The notes below the pieces were generated by a model, which was not told the origin of the DNA, did no database searches, and saw nothing but the letters and a program-made list of their open reading frames with translations. From Burkholderiaceae bacterium (lineage in GTDB: Bacteria; Pseudomonadota; Gammaproteobacteria; Burkholderiales; Burkholderiaceae), in contig CANFME010000011.1 of NCBI GenBank assembly GCA_947448305.1, forward strand, positions 1 through 39,437: DNA of 39,437 nt, read 5' to 3'. Positions within the stretch are counted from its first letter, which is position 1. Every line of letters starts with the position of its first letter. Of this stretch, positions 1-8,820 are shown in pieces. Both the position numbers and the translations under genes were made by a program.

Positions 1-6
1 AGGGGT

Positions 7-36
7 TTGCCCTTTGAGGTAAGTTTGTGCTAGAAT
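7..36 (+). promoter_or_regulatory. Putative sigma-70 promoter of tRNA-Leu
   Basis: A -35-like TTGCCC at 7-12 and an extended -10 (TGC then TAGAAT at 31-36) are 18 bases apart. This would start transcription near 43, just before the mature 5' end of the tRNA at 50. The assignment is by eye. Confidence 0.5.
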
Positions 37-49
37 CTTCTTTTCGCGT

Positions 50-138
50 GCCCGAGTGGTGAAATCGGTAGACACAGCAGACTTAAAATCTGCCGACTCA
101 AAAAAGTCGTGCCGGTTCGATTCCGGCCTCGGGCACCA
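50..138 (+). tRNA. tRNA-Leu (anticodon UAA)
   Basis: The 7-bp acceptor stem GCCCGAG/CTCGGGC closes perfectly and is followed by A and an encoded CCA at 136-138. The anticodon stem GCAGA/TCTGC encloses the loop CTTAAAA, which gives anticodon TAA. The T arm holds GGTTCGATTCC. A long variable arm (GACTC...) and a total length of 89 nt are as expected for a class II leucine tRNA. No integrase or tRNA-fragment repeat is visible, so nothing suggests that it serves as an integration site here. Confidence 0.96.
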
Positions 139-240
139 ATCGAAAATATGTTAGTTTTCAATCCCTTACAGGGGTATCGTGGTTAGAAACAACTGCGATT
201 ATCTAAATTTTCTAAAAGTCTAAAGCCTTTAAATTGTTTT

Positions 241-1899
241 CTACGATTTGAGAGAGTAATCCTTTAACATTTCTCGCAACTTTACCTTTAATAATTTTCC
301 AGTGGCTGTTAATGGCATTTCTTCAATGAATAGAACATCATCAGGCATCCACCATTTGGCAATTTTCCCCGTTAAAAAAGTGAGTAAATCGGCTTTTATC
401 TCTTCATTTTTTTTAGTTACTTCAGGTTTCTTTACCACCACTAAAATTGGGCGCTCATCCCATTTAGGATGGGGAGTTGAAATACAGGCGCAAATTAAAA
501 TATCAGGATGACCGCTAGCGACATTCTCAATTTCAATCGAGGAAATCCATTCACCACCTGATTTAATAACATCTTTGGTGCGATCCGTAATTTGCATGCA
601 TCCTTCTGCATCGATAGTTGCTACGTCACCAGTGGGAAACCAGCCATCAATAAGGGGCGATTGATCTGAGTAGAAATAGTCCGAAATCACCCAAGATCCT
701 TTGACCATTAAATTACCAAAAGCTTTACCGTCATTGGTTAAAGTCTGCCCAGTATCTCCGACAATTTTCATATCAATTCCAAACAAGGATCTACCTTGTT
801 TTTGCAAAATTAATTTTTGATCTGCTTGATTTTTTTTCAAATCATTTACTTTAAGGCTTGCTAATGTTCCTAAAGGAGAAAGTTCTGTCATACCCCAAGC
901 ATGTATGACTTTTACACCTAAATTAGCAAAGGTTTCCATCATTGCTGGAGGGCAAGCAGAACCTCCAATGACCGTTCTCTTAAAGCTTGAGAATTTTAGA
1001 TGATTGCCCATAACATACTGTAAAAGACCGGCCCAAATTGTAGGAACTCCTGCGGACATTGAAACTTGCTCTGACTCCATTAGTTTATAGAGTGAGGCAC
1101 CATCTAATTTCGCTCCTGGAAAAACAATTTTTGCACCTGCCATCATGCAACTATAGGGCGTACCCCATGCATTGACATGAAACATAGGCACGACCGGCAT
1201 AACGGTATCCATGGCGGATATATTAAGAGAATCAGGAAGGGCAGAAGCGTAAGTATGAAGAATCGTGGATCGATGACTATAAAGGGCGCCCTTTGGATTG
1301 CCGGTCGTACCTGAGGTGTAACAAAGTGCGGAGGCAGCATTTTCATCAAAAATAGGCCATTCAAAATTACCATCTTCTTTATCAATTAAATCTTCATAAC
1401 AAACAATTGGTAATACTGAACTTTCAGGCATCTTGTTTTTATCCACCATGCATATCCAGTGTTTTACGTGAGAGCAGTGGGGGTATAGTTTTTCGACTAA
1501 TGGAAGAAACGTAATATCAAAAAAGATCACTTGATCGTCAGCGTGATGAATGATATAAGTTATTTGATCCTCAAATAAGCGAGGATTAATGGTATGGCAA
1601 ACCATACCATTGCCTGAAATCCCATAATAAAGTTCTAAATGACGATAACCGTTCCAAGCAAGAGTTGCAATTCGGTCACTAGTTTTTAGTTGAAGGCGGT
1701 TCAGTGCCTGTGCCATTTTTCTTGCGCGTAATTCACAATCGCTGTAAGTGTAACGGTGAAGATCACCTTCAGTTCTTTGAGAGATAATTTCAGTCGAGCC
1801 GTGATGATTTTTAGCGTGCTCAATGATGCCAGAAATCATCAATGGTTGGAACATCATTCTTCCCATGAGTAGATCATCATTTTTGATGGTACTTGCCAC
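241..1899 (-). CDS. Fatty acyl-CoA ligase (AMP-forming, AlkK/DmdB-like)
   Basis: Acyl-adenylate/thioester-forming enzyme (ANL superfamily) of 552 aa that should activate a medium- or long-chain carboxylic acid to its CoA thioester for beta-oxidation. Visible motifs are the P-loop [11 protein letters not shown] (194-204), HAWGMTE (333-339), GWFPTGD (419-425), the hinge [13 protein letters not shown] (439-451) and TATGK with the catalytic lysine near 535. The GGSACPPAM segment is usual in the fatty-acid ligase branch that includes AlkK and the methylmercaptopropionyl-CoA ligase DmdB, so the substrate is open. The start is GTG at 1899, preceded by AAAGGAG about 7 bases upstream. It appears monocistronic, diverging from the DUF924 gene and convergent with the tRNA. 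Family assignment is firm; chain length and physiological substrate are not. Confidence 0.9.
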   Translation of the reverse strand: MASTIKNDDLLMGRMMFQPLMISGIIEHAKNHHGSTEIISQRTEGDLHRYTYSDCELRARKMAQALNRLQLKTSDRIATLAWNGYRHLELYYGISGNGMVCHTINPRLFEDQITYIIHHADDQVIFFDITFLPLVEKLYPHCSHVKHWICMVDKNKMPESSVLPIVCYEDLIDKEDGNFEWPIFDENAASALCYTSGTTGNPKGALYSHRSTILHTYASALPDSLNISAMDTVMPVVPMFHVNAWGTPYSCMMAGAKIVFPGAKLDGASLYKLMESEQVSMSAGVPTIWAGLLQYVMGNHLKFSSFKRTVIGGSACPPAMMETFANLGVKVIHAWGMTELSPLGTLASLKVNDLKKNQADQKLILQKQGRSLFGIDMKIVGDTGQTLTNDGKAFGNLMVKGSWVISDYFYSDQSPLIDGWFPTGDVATIDAEGCMQITDRTKDVIKSGGEWISSIEIENVASGHPDILICACISTPHPKWDERPILVVVKKPEVTKKNEEIKADLLTFLTGKIAKWWMPDDVLFIEEMPLTATGKLLKVKLREMLKDYSLKS

Positions 1900-2077
1900 G
1901 TTATATCTCCTTTAAAGCCATATTTTCCTAATACTAGAACTCTTCTCCTTCTTGCGCAATAGTTGTTCTTTAGACAGCTATCATTTTGAAGAGTAAAGAC
2001 TTAGCTTATTCATTACTTGTGTAAAAAAATTAATGTTAATGTTTATCTGATAATCTAAATCTTCAAATGGAGGCATG

Positions 2078-2623
2078 ATGAAAAGAAACTTTGAGCAAAT
2101 TATTGATTTTTGGTTTGTCGAAATGACTCCAAAAGATTGGTGGATAAAATCCATTGATTTGGATCAAATGATTATTGATCGATTTCAAGAGCTTCACAAA
2201 GCGGCCTTTGCAGGTGAGCTTTTCTTATGGCGAAAAGCACCCTTGGGTCGTCTTGCTGAAATTATTGTTTTAGATCAGTTTTCGAGACATATATTTCGCG
2301 ATAAACCGGAGTCATTTATTTCTGATCCAATGGCTCTGACATTAAGCTTGGTAGCAATAGATGCTAAAGCAGATATAGGATTATCGTCGGATGAAAAGGG
2401 ATTCTTGTATATGCCGATGATGCATAGCGAATCTTTGCTCATTCATGAATATGCGCAAGCATTTTTTTCCCAGGAGGGCTGTGAATCTTACGCTAACTCT
2501 GCAAAGAGGCATAGGGACGTCATTCAACGCTTCGGGCGCTATCCACACCGTAATCTCATTTTAGGTCGAGAGTCTTCTCTAGATGAAATTGAATTTCTGA
2601 TGCAACCAGGTTCAAGTTTTTGA
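2078..2623 (+). CDS. DUF924 family protein
   Basis: Protein of about 181 aa that I recognise as DUF924 (TPR-like helical, function unknown). The family hallmarks are the N-terminal IIDFWF...DWW, GRLAEIIVLDQFSRHIFRD (about 50-70 in) and the EKGFLYMPMMHSES block. Two ATG codons lie in tandem at 2075 and 2078. The ribosome-binding GGAGG at 2069-2073 is only one base from the first but four from the second, so I prefer 2078. It stands alone: the acyl-CoA ligase diverges from it, and the Bug receptor gene ends 60 bases downstream on the other strand. No enzymatic role can be assigned. Confidence 0.88.
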   Translation: MKRNFEQIIDFWFVEMTPKDWWIKSIDLDQMIIDRFQELHKAAFAGELFLWRKAPLGRLAEIIVLDQFSRHIFRDKPESFISDPMALTLSLVAIDAKADIGLSSDEKGFLYMPMMHSESLLIHEYAQAFFSQEGCESYANSAKRHRDVIQRFGRYPHRNLILGRESSLDEIEFLMQPGSSF

Positions 2624-2683
2624 AGAAAACAGCCTTTGTTGAAAGCGGATTAATATTCTTAAAAATGAATTTGGAACTTCTCT

Positions 2684-3676
2684 TTACTGAGGAACCAATT
2701 TTTGCTGATTAAACAAGTTTATTGTTTTGTCTAATTCTGATTGAATGTATTTTTTAAATTGCTGAGGGCTTCCTCCAATTGGTTCAGCTCCTTCTTGCAT
2801 TAGTTGTTCTTTTACTGAGATGTCCTGCAAACAACTATTCGCAGCTTGATTGATTTTAGAGATAATCTCTAGGGGTGTGCCTGCAGGAGCAAGAAGTCCG
2901 TACCACGAGCCAGTTGAATAGTCCGGATATCCAGACTCTGCCATCGTTGGCAATTGCGGAAATGCCTTACTACGTTTTTTACTTGTTACGGCAATTGCTT
3001 TAAGTCGATTATTACTGACCATGGGAGCAATTGCCACTACGCTACTGAACATAATTTGTACTTGACCGGACAATAAGTCCGTCATAGCTGGCGCCAAACC
3101 CTTATAAGGCACATGAACCATCTCAACATTTGCCATGGACTCATACATCATTGCTGCTAGTTGAGCAGAACTGCCATTCCCATTAGAGGCATAGTTGATT
3201 TGTCCAGGACGTGCTTTAAGGTACTCAGTGAGTTGTGATATTGAGTTGACTGGAATTTTCGAGTTTGTTACAACCAGAAGAGGAGCTTCAGCTAGAAGAA
3301 TAATAGGTTCAAAGTCTTTAGTAGGATGATATGGGAGGCTTTTGTTGAAGGTTGGATTAATGGCTAAACTACCGATACCACCTAAAAATATCGTATAACC
3401 ATCAGGTGCAGATTTGGCAGAAAAATCTGCACCAAGACTGCCCCCAGCACCCGGTTTGTTGTCAATAAATACTTGCTGACCTAGTTTTTCTGTTAATTTT
3501 GCGGCAACCACCCGAGCGACTGAATCATTGCCACCTCCAGCCGCGAAGGGTACAACTAATTTAATGGGCTTGGTAGGGTAACCAGCACTATGTGTTAAGC
3601 CTGTAAAAACAAAACCACTCAAACAAAGGATGAGTTGGATGAATTGAAGTCTCTTTTTTCTATTCTGCATCAACAT
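2684..3676 (-). CDS. Bug/TctC-family periplasmic solute-binding protein
   Basis: Tripartite tricarboxylate transporter receptor (TctC, Bordetella uptake gene family), 330 aa. A signal peptide with basic residues QNRKKRLQ and a hydrophobic stretch ends near THSA. The mature part begins YPTKPIKLVVPFAAGGGNDSVAR, followed by NKPGAGGSLGAD and PDGYTIF, all typical of Bug ligand-binding loops, which usually bind organic acids or small amides. No TctA or TctB membrane subunit lies nearby, so this is an orphan receptor, as is common in Burkholderiales. The start ATG at 3676 lacks a clear Shine-Dalgarno sequence; an in-frame ATG two codons on is an alternative. The ligand is unknown. Confidence 0.92.
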   Translation of the reverse strand: MLMQNRKKRLQFIQLILCLSGFVFTGLTHSAGYPTKPIKLVVPFAAGGGNDSVARVVAAKLTEKLGQQVFIDNKPGAGGSLGADFSAKSAPDGYTIFLGGIGSLAINPTFNKSLPYHPTKDFEPIILLAEAPLLVVTNSKIPVNSISQLTEYLKARPGQINYASNGNGSSAQLAAMMYESMANVEMVHVPYKGLAPAMTDLLSGQVQIMFSSVVAIAPMVSNNRLKAIAVTSKKRSKAFPQLPTMAESGYPDYSTGSWYGLLAPAGTPLEIISKINQAANSCLQDISVKEQLMQEGAEPIGGSPQQFKKYIQSELDKTINLFNQQKLVPQ

Positions 3677-3983
3677 AACAGATCTTATTGGAGTATTGGG
3701 AATAGAAGAATTATAGGCTCTTAAAGTTGTTGAATCTAATTTCTTAGGTACTTTTTTGAAGTTATTGAAGTAGATTTACTCGATAAAGCAGATTGAATTA
3801 CCCCTATTTGAAATACTTCATAGAATGATTTAATTAATACTTGTATAGTCATATTTTCCATGATAGATTGAATCTAACTATCAGGATTCTCTGATTTATC
3901 TAAAGCATCTCGTCCTTAAAATTGCCTTCACATAATGCATTAATTGTATTGTGGATAACACTTTTTTAAATGAAATCTGATCT
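3677..3983. other. 307-bp intergenic region between divergent genes
   Basis: AT-rich spacer between the minus-strand Bug receptor and the plus-strand NERD-helicase. A perfect TATAAT reading on the minus strand (3710-3715) lies 34 bases before the Bug start and is a likely -10; its -35 is weak. An inverted repeat TAGATT-G-AATCTA (3864-3876), with outer GATAG/CTATC, could be an operator. I found no small gene or RNA here. Confidence 0.4.
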
Positions 3984-5642
3984 ATGGCACGCCTTTATCC
4001 TGATGACTATTTAGATACCTACTCTAATGAAATTTACAGTAGTGAATTTGAAACTTTAGAAAGACTCAAAGCTGGTTTGTCAGATCAATATGAGATTTTT
4101 CATGGAGTCCATTGGAGCAACTTTAAAGGAAAAGCCATCTATGGCGAAATTGATTTTTTAATACTTCATCCCAATGGTCGTTTATTAGCGATTGAACAAA
4201 AAAATATTGAACTAGAATTTCGGCGAGGCGATTTAATTGCACGCTATGGAACTAACCAACAAGAAAAAATCGTAACGTCTCAGATTGTTAGAAATATTTC
4301 TAATCTTCGAGCCAAGTTTTCAGATACTTACCCCCATCTTGCCCTGCAAATAGATCACATTTTGTATTTGCCGACCTCAAATTACAGCGCAGCTGTACCG
4401 ATGAATGTGGGTCGTATTGTCGATAGTTCTGAAGCAAATAGCTTACCTGATATAGTCCGAGAAATCTTGGAAAGTTACACAGATTCTTTGCCGAAGAATT
4501 TAGCCGCACATGAGGATATTCACCGATTTCTCATGTCACAATTAAAGTTAATACCTAATGTTGGCGTCCTAAGCGAACAGGTTAAAGAAGTTAGTTTTAA
4601 TTTGTCTCGGGGACTAAGCGAATGGGTACAGCGATTAGAATTTGATCCATTTCGATTGCATATCCAAGGTACTGCTGGTTCAGGTAAAACACAGCTTGCC
4701 TTAAATGAATTAAGTATTGCGAATGAAAAAAACTTGTATGGCCTGTATTTATGTTTTAACAGACCATTAGTTGATTCGATAAAAAAATTTGCACCAAATC
4801 CACAAATTTGTTTTACTTTTCATGAACTCGCCAAAAATATTGCCGATTTATTAAGCATAAAAGTCGATTTATTATCTAATCAAGCTTTTTTAGATCTAGA
4901 AATGATTTTTGCCGATCACGCTGTACAACTGGCCAATGAGTTTGATTATTTAATAATTGATGAAGGCCAAGATTTCAAGGCGGAGTGGCGAGATTTAATT
5001 TGTCAAATGGTCAAGCCAGAGGGAAGAATTATTTGGATGGAGGACATAGGTCAAACAATTTATCCTGAGCGTTACATAAATGAATGGGGAGGCTGGGTAA
5101 ACTTTAAATTACCAATCAATTTTCGGTCGCCAAGGCTTATTGTTGATTTAATTAATGAATTGCAATTAACTGGAGAGGAAGTCGTAAGTGGAAGTCCCAT
5201 GATAGGGGAGTTGACAGGATTGAGAACGTATCAAAAATTAGAAAAAGGTTCGCTATTTAAAGCGACTCAAATTGAAGTTCAAAATTTATTAAATAATGGG
5301 TACGATCCTGAAAATATAGCAATTGTCACTTTTTGTGGTGCTAACCGAAGCGAGCTTCTCAATTCCAACCAAATGCATATAGCTAGTAAGTCGATTAAAA
5401 AATTAATTGGATATGGTTCTGACAATCAACCAAAGTGGAGTAATGGTGACGTTCTACTTGATACCATTTATCGATTCAAAGGCTTATCTACAGATGCGGT
5501 CGTTATAACTGAGGTAGACTTTACATCATGGAGTTCACATGTCAAAAGTAAACTTTTTGTAGCTTTGACAAGAGCTAGACTGAAAGTTGTAATTGTTGCC
5601 AGTGAAGAAGCAGCAAACTTGATTGAAGAAAAAGTTAATTAA
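3984..5642 (+). CDS. NERD nuclease domain-SF1 (UvrD-like) helicase fusion protein
   Basis: Protein of 552 aa with two parts. The N-terminal NERD (nuclease-related) domain shows GEIDFLIL (54-61) and IEQKN (70-74), giving the E/D...ExK pattern of PD-(D/E)XK nucleases. The C-terminal part is a compact superfamily 1 helicase with Walker A GTAGSGKT (229-236), motif II DEGQD (326-330), motif III-like MEDIGQTIY (352-360), NFRS (379-382), YRFKG (496-500) and VALTRAR (526-532). All key residues seem present, so it is probably an active ATPase with an associated nuclease. It is much shorter than UvrD/Rep, lacking large 1B/2B inserts. The start ATG has only a weak ribosome-binding site. It is monocistronic with no restriction-modification partner. 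NERD-helicase proteins include some phage-defence proteins, but a housekeeping DNA-processing role cannot be excluded. Confidence 0.85.
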   Translation: MARLYPDDYLDTYSNEIYSSEFETLERLKAGLSDQYEIFHGVHWSNFKGKAIYGEIDFLILHPNGRLLAIEQKNIELEFRRGDLIARYGTNQQEKIVTSQIVRNISNLRAKFSDTYPHLALQIDHILYLPTSNYSAAVPMNVGRIVDSSEANSLPDIVREILESYTDSLPKNLAAHEDIHRFLMSQLKLIPNVGVLSEQVKEVSFNLSRGLSEWVQRLEFDPFRLHIQGTAGSGKTQLALNELSIANEKNLYGLYLCFNRPLVDSIKKFAPNPQICFTFHELAKNIADLLSIKVDLLSNQAFLDLEMIFADHAVQLANEFDYLIIDEGQDFKAEWRDLICQMVKPEGRIIWMEDIGQTIYPERYINEWGGWVNFKLPINFRSPRLIVDLINELQLTGEEVVSGSPMIGELTGLRTYQKLEKGSLFKATQIEVQNLLNNGYDPENIAIVTFCGANRSELLNSNQMHIASKSIKKLIGYGSDNQPKWSNGDVLLDTIYRFKGLSTDAVVITEVDFTSWSSHVKSKLFVALTRARLKVVIVASEEAANLIEEKVN

Positions 5643-5805
5643 ATTAACTTAATTACAGATAAAACACAATAAGCCTGAGATTTGAACTCGAAGAATTCAA
5701 AATCACAGACTCAATAAAACTAAACTAATTCACATTTACCCAAAACTTCTAATGATGAATATCTTAATCAATTCAAAGTCAAAGTACTAAGTAATAGTGA
5801 GTTAA

Positions 5806-6009
5806 TTACATAGGCTGAATATTACTAGCTTGCTTGCCTTTAGGGCCAGTTGTAACTTCAAAAGAAACCTTTTGGCCTTCTTTTAAAGATTTAAAACCGT
5901 TGGAGTTAATTGCTGAGAAGTGAGCAAATAAATCTTCACCACCTTCATCAGGAGTTACAAAACCAAAACCTTTAGCGTCGTTGAACCACTTTACAATACC
6001 TGTTGCCAT
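5806..6009 (-). CDS. Cold-shock protein (CspA family), copy 1
   Basis: Single cold-shock domain of 67 aa that binds single-stranded RNA/DNA and acts as an RNA chaperone. RNP1 is KGFGFV (13-18) and the RNP2 core LFAHF is at 27-31. The reading frame is open further upstream (to 6096), but the family starts at MATGIVKWF, preceded by a modest GAAAG, so I set the start at 6009. It is nearly identical to the copy 228 bases upstream. Differences are confined to a few positions, such as SNGFKS against MNGFKT and the C-terminal PM against AA. A 227-base leader region separates the copies, so each may have its own promoter. Confidence 0.96.
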   Translation of the reverse strand: MATGIVKWFNDAKGFGFVTPDEGGEDLFAHFSAINSNGFKSLKEGQKVSFEVTTGPKGKQASNIQPM

Positions 6010-6154
6010 AAATACTTTCGTTAGTTGAAACAAATTAATTAAAAAAACATCTAATCCTAATCTCAAAATCCTTAAAATTTCTTGAATAAAAAACACTGAT
6101 TACTCCTGGTTAGAGGATCAATGTATCATCAATAATTAGGGGGTTTTTCGGTAG

Positions 6155-6180
6155 GGTAGAAAAACATAATGACTTCTACC
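6155..6180 (-). other. Stem-loop between the two csp genes
   Basis: On the minus strand GGTAGAA pairs perfectly with TTCTACC across an 11-base loop (6174-6180 with 6155-6161). It lies downstream of csp copy 2 and upstream of copy 1. It could be a 3' end hairpin for copy 2 or a structured leader element for copy 1. No long T-run follows it. Confidence 0.3.
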
Positions 6181-6236
6181 TATTAAAAGAGTACTGAAGA
6201 GTAACAAAGTTAACAGGCAGAAAATTTGAAAGGTAA

Positions 6237-6440
6237 TTAGGCAGCTTGAATATTGCTAGCTTGTTTGCCCTTCGGTCCTTGAGTCACTTCAAAAGAGACT
6301 TTTTGACCTTCTTTGAGGGTTTTAAAACCATTCATATTAATCGCTGAGAAATGAGCGAATAAATCTTCACCGCCTTCATCAGGAGTTACGAAACCAAAAC
6401 CTTTTGCATCATTAAACCACTTTACAATACCTGTTGCCAT
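6237..6440 (-). CDS. Cold-shock protein (CspA family), copy 2
   Basis: Protein of 67 aa with one cold-shock domain: RNP1 KGFGFV (13-18) and RNP2 core LFAHF (27-31), the aromatic surface that stacks on single-stranded nucleic acid. It starts at ATG 6440 with a GAAAG motif nine bases upstream. It is a tandem duplicate of the gene at 5806-6009. The probable promoter 118-146 bases upstream would produce an untranslated leader of about 110 nt, in keeping with the long regulatory leaders of cspA-type mRNAs. Whether either copy is cold-induced cannot be told from sequence alone. Confidence 0.97.
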   Translation of the reverse strand: MATGIVKWFNDAKGFGFVTPDEGGEDLFAHFSAINMNGFKTLKEGQKVSFEVTQGPKGKQASNIQAA

Positions 6441-6785
6441 AAAAAAGAACTTTCAAATAAAAAATTAAACTGATAAATCTGAAGATGAATAGATAAACAT
6501 CCTCTCCTCGATTCGCTATTTACCAGTAACTTACTAAAAATAACGAACTGAATGGACATTTTGTTATTTGTTTAGGGATAAGTCAACGAATATTATTGAT
6601 TTTTTTGATTAAGTAGATAAAATAATCACTTTTTTTAAAAAAAACCCAACATTTGCCGTCAAATCATCCAGAAATTAAAGAAAAAGTACATCTGACACAC
6701 ATTTATAGTAATTGGATAACTTTCATTTTTTTGCTTTATGTGCTCATAAGTCGCTAATCAATATCCTGTCGGTTAAAATAATTCT
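6441..6785. other. 345-bp divergent intergenic region
   Basis: AT-rich spacer between csp copy 2 (minus) and the D-2-hydroxyacid dehydrogenase (plus). It holds the csp promoter at 6558-6586, a long A/T-rich tract at 6629-6646, and a -10-like TAAAAT (6774-6779) just before the dehydrogenase start. No coding sequence or RNA gene is visible. Confidence 0.45.
6558..6586 (-). promoter_or_regulatory. Putative sigma-70 promoter of csp copy 2
   Basis: On the minus strand TTGACT (6586-6581) and CAAAAT (6563-6558) are 17 bases apart. The predicted transcription start near 6551 leaves a leader of about 110 nt before the csp ATG, as is usual for cold-shock genes. Confidence 0.5.
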
Positions 6786-7769
6786 ATGAAAAAACCACAA
6801 ATTGCCTTTTTAACTCCAGTTGCTAAAAAAACAGCCGAAGAGCTCTATCGCTTTTTACCAGCTGGCTTTGAACTCAATATTGCTGCTCAAAATGATCGTA
6901 ATGAACATCGAGAACTATTACAAACCGCTGATTATGCATTTTTAGGCGGTACTTTTTTAGATGCTGATTTAATTACAAATGCTCCAAATCTAAAATTTAT
7001 TCAAAAATGGGGTATCGGAGTCGATAAGATTGATTTAGTTGCAGCGAAAGGCAGGGGGATTCCGGTTGCTATTACTAATGGAGCCAATGCATCTCAAGTA
7101 GCTGAGCATGCTATTTTACTCATGTTGGCAACTCTCCGAAAGTTGCCCTATGCAAGTAAATCACTGGTAGATGGACAGTGGATTAATTCAGAACTTCGGG
7201 TAACTTGTTCACAACTCGTAGGTAAAACGGTAGGTATTTTTGGTTTAGGTAATATTGGAAAACAAGTGATCAAGTTACTTAGAGGGTTTGACACACCAAT
7301 TATTTATTGCTCTAGAACAAGGCTAAGTATTCAAGAAGAACAGCAATTAAATATCCAATATGTGGATTTTGAAACACTCTTACAACAAAGCGATATTTTA
7401 AGTCTTCATGCGCCTTTGACGTCTCATACCCAAAATATCATTAATGCTAAAAATTTAGCATTAATGAAAAAAGATGCAATTATTATCAATACAGCAAGAG
7501 GCGAGTTGATTGATGAGAGTGCATTAATAGACGCTATTCAAGCAAAAATGATTCGTGGAGCTGGCTTAGATGTTTTTGCCAATGAGCCTCCCAAGCCTGA
7601 GAATCTTTTATTGCATCTTGACGAGGTAGTGGTGACTCCTCACTCTGGGGCAAGTGTGATTGAAGCTGTTATCAGTGTCATTGAACACGGCATGAAAAAC
7701 ATTGCCAATTTTGAGCTGGGTAATCCGATTGATCCCGCTGACTGGATTGTGCCACCTCAGACAAAATAA
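6786..7769 (+). CDS. D-isomer-specific 2-hydroxyacid dehydrogenase, NAD-binding
   Basis: Protein of 327 aa of the phosphoglycerate dehydrogenase/formate dehydrogenase fold family, interconverting a D-2-hydroxyacid and a 2-oxoacid with NAD(P). The Rossmann motif is GIFGLGNIG (150-158). The catalytic triad is seen as R238 (NTARG), E267 (NEPP) and H286 (TPHSG). At about 330 aa it lacks the ACT regulatory domain of long SerA types, so glyoxylate/hydroxypyruvate reductase-like or other hydroxyacid specificity is likely. No Shine-Dalgarno sequence precedes the ATG, and a -10-like TAAAAT ends only six bases before it, so the mRNA may have a very short leader or none. It heads the putative catabolic cluster and converges on the next Bug gene. 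Confidence 0.9.
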   Translation: MKKPQIAFLTPVAKKTAEELYRFLPAGFELNIAAQNDRNEHRELLQTADYAFLGGTFLDADLITNAPNLKFIQKWGIGVDKIDLVAAKGRGIPVAITNGANASQVAEHAILLMLATLRKLPYASKSLVDGQWINSELRVTCSQLVGKTVGIFGLGNIGKQVIKLLRGFDTPIIYCSRTRLSIQEEQQLNIQYVDFETLLQQSDILSLHAPLTSHTQNIINAKNLALMKKDAIIINTARGELIDESALIDAIQAKMIRGAGLDVFANEPPKPENLLLHLDEVVVTPHSGASVIEAVISVIEHGMKNIANFELGNPIDPADWIVPPQTK

Positions 7770-7798
7770 TTGGCAGAGGTTTTCCCTGTTAAATTATT
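7765..7798. terminator. Possible bidirectional hairpin between convergent genes
   Basis: AATAATT (7765-7771) pairs with AATTATT (7792-7798), enclosing an inner CAG-GG/CC-CTG stem with a TTTT loop. It overlaps both stop codons of the convergent dehydrogenase and Bug genes. The stem is imperfect and lacks a long U-tract, so termination is uncertain. Confidence 0.35.
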
Positions 7799-8771
7799 CA
7801 GCTTTAATACCTGCATCCTTGATGACTTTTGATAGTCGACTGACTTCAGATTTGATGAGATTCCCAAACTGTTCAGTAGATGGACTGGCTACTAACTCAA
7901 TTCCTTTTTCAGCAAATCTAGCTTTTAATTCAGGTTGTGCCCAAGCCTTTTGAACGGCAGCATTTAATTTTTGGGTTATTTCTTTCGGTGTTCCAGCGGG
8001 CGCAACGAGAATCGTTAAGGTAACATCCTCGTACCCTGTAAAACCAGATTCAGCCATCGTTGGAATTTCTGGAGCAAGAGGAGATCGCTCTAAGCTCGTA
8101 ATTGCTAAAGCTCGAACCTTACCTGCTTTCATATTCGGTAAGGCAGTACTAACTTGATCAAACATCATGGGTACTTCACCACTCATAACATCCAGCATTG
8201 ATTGTGCATTACCTTTGTAAAAAATATTGGTAAATTTAGTGCCTGTTTTTTGAGCAAAAACTTCAGTTGCTATATGACCTGTTGAGCCGTTACCACTGCT
8301 TCCTGAAGCCATCTCTGGATTATTTTTAACTAATTGAATAAATTCTTGAATCGACTTCGCTTTGACATTGGGATTAACTAAAATAAACATTGGAACTTTA
8401 CCCGTGAGTGAAATCGGTGCAAAGTCCTTGACTGGATCGTAACCAGCATTGGCAGATATTAAGGATGAAGAAAAAAAGGTACTGGAGTTGGCAAGGAGTG
8501 TATATCCATCCGGTGCGGCTTTAGCAACAGCTTGTGCGCCAACAATTGACCCTGCGCTGGGCCTGTTTTCAACAATGACAGATTGATTTAGGATTTTACC
8601 AATTTCAACCCCTAACGTTCTCGCAATAATATCAACGTTTCCACCTGCCGCAACAGGCACAATGATCTTAATCGTTTTATTCGGGTAATCGTTTATTTGT
8701 CCATAAACGGGTTGTTGCAAACCCAAGATTAAAAAAATGATTGGTAATATTCCAAAAGTAATTTTTTTCAT
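7794..8771 (-). CDS. Bug/TctC-family periplasmic solute-binding protein
   Basis: Extracytoplasmic receptor of 325 aa. A signal peptide (MKKITFG, then a long hydrophobic stretch ending near VYGQ) precedes the Bug signature YPNKTIKIIVPVAAGGNVDIIAR. The ENRPSAGSIVGAQ and PDGYTLLAN loops follow and shape the carboxylate-binding site. Its gene lies 49 bases downstream of the class II aldolase on the same strand and is probably co-transcribed with it, which suggests that the ligand relates to the aldolase substrate. No TctAB partners are in the window. Ligand identity is unknown. Confidence 0.92.
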   Translation of the reverse strand: MKKITFGILPIIFLILGLQQPVYGQINDYPNKTIKIIVPVAAGGNVDIIARTLGVEIGKILNQSVIVENRPSAGSIVGAQAVAKAAPDGYTLLANSSTFFSSSLISANAGYDPVKDFAPISLTGKVPMFILVNPNVKAKSIQEFIQLVKNNPEMASGSSGNGSTGHIATEVFAQKTGTKFTNIFYKGNAQSMLDVMSGEVPMMFDQVSTALPNMKAGKVRALAITSLERSPLAPEIPTMAESGFTGYEDVTLTILVAPAGTPKEITQKLNAAVQKAWAQPELKARFAEKGIELVASPSTEQFGNLIKSEVSRLSKVIKDAGIKAE

Positions 8772-8820
8772 AGTTGTCTCTAATAAATTGTTCTCGTTTG
8801 GTTTTTATTATTTAATTTAC

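Noticed and set aside
50..138. tRNA-Leu as an integration site for a genomic island
   Set aside because: No integrase, phage gene or direct repeat of the tRNA 3' end was seen in the window.
5643..5805. Terminator or small RNA after the NERD-helicase gene
   Set aside because: The 163-base AT-rich gap contains no convincing stem followed by a T-run.
6010..6096. N-terminal extension of cold-shock copy 1 giving a 96-aa protein
   Set aside because: The extra 29 residues are hydrophobic and absent from the tandem copy and the family; ATG 6009 matches the conserved start MATGIVKWF.
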